64,000 nucleotides of DNA, from NCBI GenBank assembly GCA_964545875.1, contig CAZJHH010000008.1:50840-114839 (forward strand), given 5' to 3'. The notes beneath the pieces were generated by a model. That model made no database searches, was not told where the DNA came from, and saw nothing but the letters and a program-made list of their open reading frames with translations. The position numbers and the translations under genes were made by a program. Of this stretch, positions 59,523 through 64,000 are shown one piece after another (position 1 is the first letter of the stretch; the number at the start of each line of letters is the position of its first letter). This DNA is from DAIPKP01 sp964545875. GTDB lineage: Bacteria > Synergistota > Synergistia > Synergistales > Aminiphilaceae.

Positions 59523-59861
59523 TCAGTTAACCTCATCAAGACTTTTCACTTTTGCGGAGAGATTCTTGAGAAGAATATCTGATTGACGAAGCTGCTCTTT
59601 TATCTCGTCTTCAGCATCCTTGTCTACTACGGGCTCTTCGAATGCTTGTCTGGTCAGGCCTCTTTTTTGAGCGGCATCGACCTCCATAAAGGAAATCATT
59701 CCACATTCGGGACACGAAATCATAGCAATAGGCTTAAAGGCGGACCCCCATCGCATCATTGCTACATGTTTACCGTCATCTTCTGAAGGAATTATATAGG
59801 TGCCGGCAAGGGTATAGTGCTTGATTTCTTCGTGTGAACAATACGGACAAACGTAAGCCAT
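59523..59861 (-). CDS. Small zinc-ribbon-like protein
   Basis: 112 residues from ATG 59861 (GGAGG upstream). CPYC at residues 5-8 and CPEC at ~50-53 form a likely four-cysteine zinc site, followed by a helical C-terminus (KEQLRQSDILLKNLSAKVKS). Not otherwise recognised. Sits between the Abi-alpha-like gene and the small membrane protein, all on the minus strand. Confidence 0.7.
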   Translation of the reverse strand: MAYVCPYCSHEEIKHYTLAGTYIIPSEDDGKHVAMMRWGSAFKPIAMISCPECGMISFMEVDAAQKRGLTRQAFEEPVVDKDAEDEIKEQLRQSDILLKNLSAKVKSLDEVN

Positions 59862-60012
59862 AGCAAATAACCTCCAATATTAGTTTATGAATATTTTAGC
59901 ACACAGTTGTTTTTACGGACCTGCGGGGAAAATATTTGGAGGCCTGGGAAGCTCTTCTCGGGATTGGAGATTTAATTAAAAAATAGAGTTCTTTAGGGTT
60001 CCGAAGTCTAAA

Positions 60013-60681
60013 TCAGATAGCACACGCTTCTAAAAAAGCTAATCCTAAGGGAGTTAAGCGGAAAGACTCAGATTCTTCTACGTCTAAACTAATCATGTCC
60101 ATGACTAATGGCTCTGTTTTATTGATGCCTTTAATGATTCTCAGCCTTTTTAAGTTTTCCAGACTAATGATTAAAGATTCTTCGTTTATTTCTGAATTTT
60201 CTGGGGCCATTAAAAAATCGGAGTGTTCGAATTCACGTTTGTTGTTTTGAGAGCAATATTGAAGAAGCCGAGCTTCCAAAGGTTCTAAGGATTTGATTAT
60301 GTCGATAAAAGCCATACGAATTTTGGATTCTTCAAAGTTGGGGTCCAGTGCATTGGCAAGGAGTTTAGCCCAAAGTTTTTGAAGATCGGGGTCTGTTTCC
60401 AGAGAAGCGGGAGGAATAAACACATAGCCCATTTTGGCACTCATCTCTCGGCAGAGGTTGGGGTCATGAATCCCTCTTTTTTGAAGCACTTCGCTTGTTG
60501 CTTTACAAATATCAATAAGAGAATGAGTTTTTTCAACGGCTTCTTCAACAGGACCTTTTGAGAAAAATTTTTTAATTGAAGAAGAGCATTTTTCTAGAAC
60601 TCCTTGTGTTAGGAGTGTGACTGGAACAGCGGTTACGGCTGCAGTGGCGGAGCTGACTATTACGGGAAGTATTTCAGACAT
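60013..60681 (-). CDS. Abi-alpha (DUF4393) family protein
   Basis: 222 residues from ATG 60681 (AAGGA upstream). N-terminal hydrophobic/helical stretch, then the family core: VFIPPASLETDPDLQKLW, AKLLANALDPNFEESKIR, MAFIDIIKSLEPLEARLLQY. Abi-alpha proteins are associated with abortive infection of phage by domain name and context; the mechanism is unknown. Its place in the accessory part of a prophage, on the strand opposite to the early genes, suggests expression in the lysogen. Confidence 0.75.
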   Translation of the reverse strand: MSEILPVIVSSATAAVTAVPVTLLTQGVLEKCSSSIKKFFSKGPVEEAVEKTHSLIDICKATSEVLQKRGIHDPNLCREMSAKMGYVFIPPASLETDPDLQKLWAKLLANALDPNFEESKIRMAFIDIIKSLEPLEARLLQYCSQNNKREFEHSDFLMAPENSEINEESLIISLENLKRLRIIKGINKTEPLVMDMISLDVEESESFRLTPLGLAFLEACAI

Positions 60682-60712
60682 AAAATCAAATCCTTTCTTT
60701 GGGGGTTTTTAG

Positions 60713-61015
60713 ATGAAAAACTTCTTTGTTCGAATGACTGCTACGCTTTTCATTCTTATTGTTTTTGCAGTTTTGATTCCTCTTCACCTACTTATCATAA
60801 CACTCTGTTTTGTTCCTTGCGTAATAAACGAGCTCCTCTTATATACGGCACGGAAAATTTGGTTTTGTTGTTTTGCACCGAGGCTCATTATTGCAGAGAT
60901 CGATGGTTTGCCAATTCCCAAAACGGAAGAAGCACTTTACAAGCATTTTTTTGTAGTTACAGGTATTAAAAAAATGCAAGAAAGCTTGGAGAAAATCATA
61001 TGCCAAAAATCGTAA
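60713..61015 (+). CDS. Small membrane protein
   Basis: 100 residues with one or two membrane helices in the first half (ATLFILIVFAVLIPLHLLII, LCFVPCVINELLLYTA) and a short soluble tail. Divergent from the Abi-alpha-like gene with 31 bp between starts. The binding site is weak (TTTGGGGG). Not recognised. Confidence 0.6.
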   Translation: MKNFFVRMTATLFILIVFAVLIPLHLLIITLCFVPCVINELLLYTARKIWFCCFAPRLIIAEIDGLPIPKTEEALYKHFFVVTGIKKMQESLEKIICQKS

Positions 61016-61127
61016 CTTTATCATTTTTTGGGAATTTGACTGGGGTATAGCCGATTGGGGGCCTTGAAAACAAAGTAGCGACAATGCGCTAACCGTACTC
61101 GAATCAAGCACGGAAAGGAGGAAAACA

Positions 61128-61562
61128 GTGTCGAAAGCAAACGTGGTGCCTTTCGAACGTCCCCAGGAACAGCTGGGTTTGGATGGAATCATCGGCATGC
61201 TGGTGCAGCAAACCATAGCCAGCCTGCTCGCTGAAATCGATATAGAAAAAGCCTTCCGGGAGGCAATGAAAGAGGTTATTGCCGAAAAGATGCAGCAAAA
61301 AAAGCTGGAAATGGATTATTTGATGGACACGGAAGAAGTGGCCCAGATGATCAGAATGAGTAAGGCCTATCTCGATAAGGCCAGAAGCCAGGGAACCCGG
61401 GGGGGATCCCGTCCTGCTCCGAAAAACGTGGAGGTTGGCAGCAGAGCGTTGTACAAGGCTTCAACAGTACAGCGGTGGATCAAAACGCTACCGGAATATG
61501 GCGGAGAGGAAGCTCCGGTATATAAGAACCAAAAGATAAAAAAGGAGTGTGTAATGCAATGA
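61128..61562 (+). CDS. Phage protein with HTH-like (excisionase/AlpA-type) region
   Basis: 144 residues from GTG 61128 (AAAGGAGG upstream). Residues ~60-125 (MDTEEVAQMIRMSKAYLDKA, SRALYKASTVQRWIKTLPEY) resemble a MerR/AlpA-type winged helix as in excisionases. The N-terminus is helical. It could be a directionality factor or an early regulator; the match is only by pattern. Its stop overlaps the next ATG. Confidence 0.65.
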   Translation: MSKANVVPFERPQEQLGLDGIIGMLVQQTIASLLAEIDIEKAFREAMKEVIAEKMQQKKLEMDYLMDTEEVAQMIRMSKAYLDKARSQGTRGGSRPAPKNVEVGSRALYKASTVQRWIKTLPEYGGEEAPVYKNQKIKKECVMQ

Positions 61563-61702
61563 AGGCAATGTGGTTGATCCTTGCGGTATGTGGCTGTATG
61601 GGGGGCGTCTGGGGAATTCTGCGGATAGCGGCGGATATTCACGCGGATCGTTGTACTCGTAATCACAAGGGTGTTTCCCGGAAGGGGAGGATCACGGCAT
61701 GA
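61559..61702 (+). CDS. Tiny membrane protein, coupled
   Basis: 47 residues from ATG 61559, which overlaps the previous stop (ATGA), and its own stop overlaps the next ATG (ATGA). One hydrophobic helix (WLILAVCGCMGGVWGILRI) and a basic tail. Unknown function. Confidence 0.55.
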   Translation: MKAMWLILAVCGCMGGVWGILRIAADIHADRCTRNHKGVSRKGRITA

Positions 61703-61788
61703 GCAAATTGCAGTTTTTGACGGTGGTTGCGGTTTTGGTGTTGCACTTGTATGCCATGGTGATTTCTGCGCGCAGTTGGGAGCGGTAA
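61699..61788 (+). CDS. Tiny membrane peptide, coupled
   Basis: 29 residues: MSKLQFLTVVAVLVLHLYAM and a short tail. ATG 61699 overlaps the previous stop, and GGAAGGGGAGG lies upstream, so translation is likely. Single membrane helix; unknown function. Confidence 0.5.
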   Translation: MSKLQFLTVVAVLVLHLYAMVISARSWER

Positions 61789-61790
61789 CG

Positions 61791-61880
61791 ATGAAGCTTT
61801 TCAGGCGACGGTGCAAACTAGGCGTCCGTCGAAAGATTTGGACCCTAAAAACTGGAAAACTTGATTACGCAAGGAGATGA
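61791..61880 (+). CDS. Possible tiny basic peptide
   Basis: 29 residues, very basic (MKLFRRRCKLGVRRKIWTLK), two bases after the previous stop; GGGAGCGG is a fair binding site. May be a real peptide or a leader for the next gene. Confidence 0.35.
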   Translation: MKLFRRRCKLGVRRKIWTLKTGKLDYARR

Positions 61881-61884
61881 GACG

Positions 61885-62127
61885 ATGAAAAATTTTCTGC
61901 AAATGATTTTTGGTTTTTTCCGTAAAAAAAGTGAGCCTCAGCCTTCTTCCGCTCTCTTTTCCCATGGCGGCAATACGAACACCATGAGCCGGACAGCGGA
62001 AGACCTCGAGCTATTGATCGGAGCCGCATGTGATGGAGACCGTATGTGGCAGGGGCTGCGCGGAGCCGTCACCATCGGAGGTATCCAACGGCTGCGGAGC
62101 ATGGCGGACAGGCTGGGAGCGGCGTGA
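61885..62127 (+). CDS. Small phage protein
   Basis: 80 residues from ATG 61885 (AAGGAGATG upstream). Hydrophobic start (NFLQMIFGFFRKK), then a helical region (AEDLELLIGAACDGDRMWQG). Not recognised. In line with the early gene run. Confidence 0.6.
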   Translation: MKNFLQMIFGFFRKKSEPQPSSALFSHGGNTNTMSRTAEDLELLIGAACDGDRMWQGLRGAVTIGGIQRLRSMADRLGAA

Positions 62128-62142
62128 AACGGAGCGGAGTAG

Positions 62143-62182
62143 GGACGATAAAACACGGGATCAGGTGCTCGCAACACCTGAT
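62143..62182 (+). repeat. 40-bp repeat, copy 1
   Basis: Identical over 40 bases to 63359-63398. It contains ATCAGGTG-CTCGCAA-CACCTGAT, an 8-bp stem hairpin, and lies in the gap between two early genes. Confidence 0.85.
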
Positions 62183-62210
62183 AAGCAGGAATGTAAAGGA
62201 GGCATGAGAA

Positions 62211-62576
62211 ATGCTGAATATCCCCCAGGTGCCAGCGAAACTCACCACGATCTGTAACGGTGAACTCGAAGATCGCTTTCAGGACGCCCTGCGTACGGTG
62301 ATCTCATCTTTGAAGCCGGGTGAAAAGGGAAGTATCACCATGACCTTGAATTTTTGCAGGCAAGCGGAGAGCGAAAGCATTATCGACACGAAGTTCAAGG
62401 TGACCAAAAAACTGCCCCCCGCAAGTAAGGCCAGCTTTATCCGGGATTTGGGAGCCAAAGGGCTACAAACGGACGCTCCCATGGAACAACAGAATCTGTC
62501 CTTCCTGGACACCGAGCCGAAGACGAAAGCTCTGGATCCTGATCTGGAAAATAAAGAAAGAACGAAGGAGGCATAA
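62211..62576 (+). CDS. Phage protein of unknown function
   Basis: 121 residues from ATG 62211 (AAAGGAGG upstream). The centre (KPGEKGSITMTLNFCRQAES, DTKFKVTKKLPPASKA) is beta-rich with a Lys/Pro motif often seen in small phage recombination-region proteins. Acidic tail ends in KTKALDPDLENKERT. Directly precedes the DUF2303 gene, its usual neighbour type in phage early regions; function unknown. Confidence 0.65.
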   Translation: MLNIPQVPAKLTTICNGELEDRFQDALRTVISSLKPGEKGSITMTLNFCRQAESESIIDTKFKVTKKLPPASKASFIRDLGAKGLQTDAPMEQQNLSFLDTEPKTKALDPDLENKERTKEA

Positions 62577-62614
62577 AGATGATGGAGCAGGGAGGCATAG
62601 AGATGATGGAGCAG
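62567..62614 (+). repeat. 24-bp tandem duplication of a ribosome binding site and start
   Basis: Two adjacent 24-base units (62567-62590, 62591-62614) differ at one base. Each has GGAGG, then ATGATGGAGCAG, so the DUF2303 gene has two nearly identical initiation regions in frame. Confidence 0.85.
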
Positions 62615-63328
62615 CGAGAGCAGATCAATGTGTGTGCGAAACCGGGAGAAATTGTCATCCGGCATGGTCAAGCAAAGCCCCTTTTCGAGTATCGGGGCAC
62701 GGATTACAAAACCAAGACCGTACAGGGATTTGCGAGCCTCGTAAAGGCCAAGGGGAACCGGGATCATGCCATCGTTTTCTTCGGGATAAACTCGGCAACC
62801 GCCATTCTGGACGATCGGATTCAGGACAGGGAGCAGGACATAGTTTCTTATAACGGGCAACGTTCCGTCCAATACGACGAATGGCTTCCCATTCTCAAGG
62901 GAACGGGTTTTTCCCAAAAAGAGCTGATCGAATTTCTGCAGCGACGGGAAGACGGGGAAGTTCCGGAAAAAGAAGCTCTCATTCAGCAACTGAAAAATTT
63001 CCGCTACGTCACCAACATTACCGGAGATTTCACGTATGACTCGGCGAATAACTACACCTTCTCCGTCAAGGTTGGAGAAGCGGATGGAACGGTGAGAATC
63101 CCCCAGACTCTGACGGCAAATATCGAAGTATTTCTGGATTCGGGATTTACCCAGGAGATGGAAGTGGAAATCGAGATCATAAAGCCTAAGTCGGAATCCG
63201 AGCGGCCGCGATTCGATTTGGGTTGCCCGAAGCTGAACCGGTATTTGAAAAAGGCGAATGATCACGAGCTGGAAAGGCTTCACGAGGAACTGGACGGCTG
63301 GCTGGTAGTTGCGGGGCAGCCCCTCTAA
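62579..63328 (+). CDS. DUF2303 family phage protein
   Basis: 249 residues from ATG 62579, with a second in-frame start at 62603 behind its own GGGAGG. Family pattern: TVQGFASLVKAKGNRDHAIV, SYNGQRSVQYDEWLPIL, FSQKELIEFLQRREDG and the beta-rich C-terminal half. DUF2303 proteins lie in phage recombination/replication regions; function unproven. ssb follows in the same run. Confidence 0.75.
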   Translation: MMEQGGIEMMEQREQINVCAKPGEIVIRHGQAKPLFEYRGTDYKTKTVQGFASLVKAKGNRDHAIVFFGINSATAILDDRIQDREQDIVSYNGQRSVQYDEWLPILKGTGFSQKELIEFLQRREDGEVPEKEALIQQLKNFRYVTNITGDFTYDSANNYTFSVKVGEADGTVRIPQTLTANIEVFLDSGFTQEMEVEIEIIKPKSESERPRFDLGCPKLNRYLKKANDHELERLHEELDGWLVVAGQPL

Positions 63329-63337
63329 ATAAAAAGA

Positions 63338-63357
63338 GCCCCCCAAGAAAGGGGGGG
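63338..63357 (-). terminator. GC hairpin, terminator-like on the minus strand
   Basis: GCCCCCC and GGGGGGC flank AAGAAA. The T-rich tail lies on the minus-strand side, not on the side of the plus-strand genes. Its role is unclear. Confidence 0.4.
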
Positions 63358-63358
63358 C

Positions 63359-63402
63359 GGACGATAAAACACGGGATCAGGTGCTCGCAACACCTGATCC
63401 CG
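63359..63402 (+). repeat. 40-bp repeat, copy 2, with 12-bp stem hairpin
   Basis: Bases 63359-63398 are identical to 62143-62182. Here the palindrome is longer: CGGGATCAGGTG-CTCGCAA-CACCTGATCCCG (63372-63402), a perfect 12-bp stem. Confidence 0.85.
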
Positions 63403-63433
63403 ATTATATCACACCTTGAAAGGGGAGGCCAAA

Positions 63434-63631
63434 ATGGAAGCGGAATGTAAGCATGAGGTCGATGTAAATCGGGTGAACCGTGCAAGGGATAGGGCATGCA
63501 TTCTTTCCCAGGAAACCAAAGAGATCCACTATGCCGTTCGGGTGGGAGGAGTTTACGGCCCCACCACAAGGGATAGAGGATGGAGTGAATGCTTCGGAGT
63601 GTTTGAAAACGGAGAGGAAAAAACGGCCTGA
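63434..63631 (+). CDS. Small phage protein
   Basis: 65 residues from ATG 63434 (AAAGGGGAGG upstream). Charged start (MEAECKHEVDVNRVNRARDR) and a Gly/Trp-containing C-terminus. Not recognised. Confidence 0.6.
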   Translation: MEAECKHEVDVNRVNRARDRACILSQETKEIHYAVRVGGVYGPTTRDRGWSECFGVFENGEEKTA

Positions 63632-63663
63632 GGGAAGCCCCCCAGGCGAATGGAAAATAACGC

Positions 63664-63685
63664 GCCGGGCGTTACAGCGCCCGGC
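63664..63685 (+). other. GC-rich hairpin before ssb
   Basis: GCCGGGCG pairs with CGCCCGGC around TTACAG. No T run follows, so it is probably an mRNA structure rather than a terminator. Confidence 0.5.
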
Positions 63686-63724
63686 CTCCATTGTAACACG
63701 GCAAGTCAAGAAGGAGGTGTTGGT

Positions 63725-64000
63725 ATGGCGCGAGGATTCAATAAAGCGATTATCATCGGCAACCTTACCAAAGATCCTAAACTCCAATATACCCCCCAGG
63801 GAACCCCCGTTTGTAAGGTGGTCATAGCGACAAACCGCAAATATAAAAACCAGCACGGGGAAACCTGTGAAGAGGTGGATTTCATTCCCGTGGTGATCTG
63901 GGGTAAAAACGCCGAAAACTGCGACACCTACCAACAGAAGGGTAGTGCCCTCCTCGTGGAAGGGCGGATCTCCACTCGAAATTACACGGATAAGGACGGC
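63725..64000 (+). CDS. ssb: Single-stranded DNA-binding protein (5' part)
   Basis: 92 residues to the window edge, from ATG 63725 (AAGGAGGTG upstream). OB-fold pattern: MARGFNKAIIIGNLTKDPKL, TPVCKVVIATNRKYKN, EEVDFIPVVIWGKNAENC and LLVEGRISTRNY. Phage-encoded SSB protects single strands in recombination and replication. Truncated by the window end. Confidence 0.95.
   Translation, partial: MARGFNKAIIIGNLTKDPKLQYTPQGTPVCKVVIATNRKYKNQHGETCEEVDFIPVVIWGKNAENCDTYQQKGSALLVEGRISTRNYTDKDG

Larger units (their letters stand above)
53265..64000. mobile_element. Prophage, left end (continues past the window)
   Basis: Begins at the tRNA-Val 3' fragment and holds integrase, Rex-like pair, CI-like repressor, Cro-like protein, operators, small early genes, DUF2303 and ssb. 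Several gene parts are clearly more AT-rich than the flanking chromosome. No structural genes are inside the window, so integrity cannot be judged. Confidence 0.88.

Noticed and set aside
1..64000. CRISPR array or insertion sequence
   Set aside because: No regularly spaced repeats and no transposase were found. The only repeats seen are the phage 40-bp pair, the 24-bp tandem unit, and short operator motifs.

Overview
The window looks like the chromosome of an anaerobic, motile, amino-acid-fermenting bacterium, most likely of the Synergistota. That placement is an inference from gene content: threonine and serine deaminases, L- and D-cysteine desulfhydrases, racemases, peptide uptake, [FeFe]-hydrogenase maturation and CheD/FliA/FapA motility genes. 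No rRNA is present to confirm it. Most of the window is dense, well-ordered chromosome. The last ~10.7 kb is the left end of a prophage.

Layout. 1-5.6 kb: end of a motility operon (cheD, an unknown membrane-anchored protein, the flagellar sigma factor, fapA, three unknown genes). 5.7-10.7 kb: S1-domain protein, DUF501 plus Ppx/GppA, a Lys-Glu-Thr tRNA cluster with promoter and terminators, an L,D-transpeptidase-fold protein lacking its catalytic Cys, a DUF2993 protein and YbaK. 10.8-13.4 kb: threonine and serine ammonia-lyases. 13.4-19.6 kb: MFS transporter, CIRCE-controlled groESL, and a chemoreceptor with an extracytoplasmic CZB-like zinc site. 19.6-22.2 kb: hydF, hydE and a TM1266-like regulator. 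22.4-28.5 kb: MocR regulator with a visible operator array, PhzF, Asp/Glu racemase, FMN glutamate-synthase-domain protein, Lrp regulator, single CHR-family transporter. 28.8-36.0 kb: ribose-type ABC importer with two dehydrogenases and a TIM-barrel isomerase. 36.5-53.1 kb: a YheO-type regulator, RidA, a broken and an intact PLP desulfhydrase, a DapF-like epimerase, a dicarboxylate/amino-acid symporter, an M42 peptidase, an L-cysteine desulfidase, a full Opp importer, a transglutaminase-like protein and a D-aminopeptidase. Together these read as uptake and breakdown of peptides and of L- and D-amino acids, with RidA clearing the reactive enamine products.

53.3-64 kb is a prophage inserted in the 3' end of a tRNA-Val(CAC) gene. 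It has a tyrosine integrase, a lambda-like immunity region (CI-like repressor, Cro-like protein, four matching operators and two promoters) and an early region ending in ssb at the window edge. Downstream of the repressor, in the same order as in phage lambda, are two overlapping genes that align by eye with lambda RexA and RexB, the abortive-infection pair. A second candidate defence gene (Abi-alpha/DUF4393) with two small companions lies to the right. The Rex-like pair, with an extra membrane-protein gene between it and the repressor, is the strongest candidate for a little-described system here.
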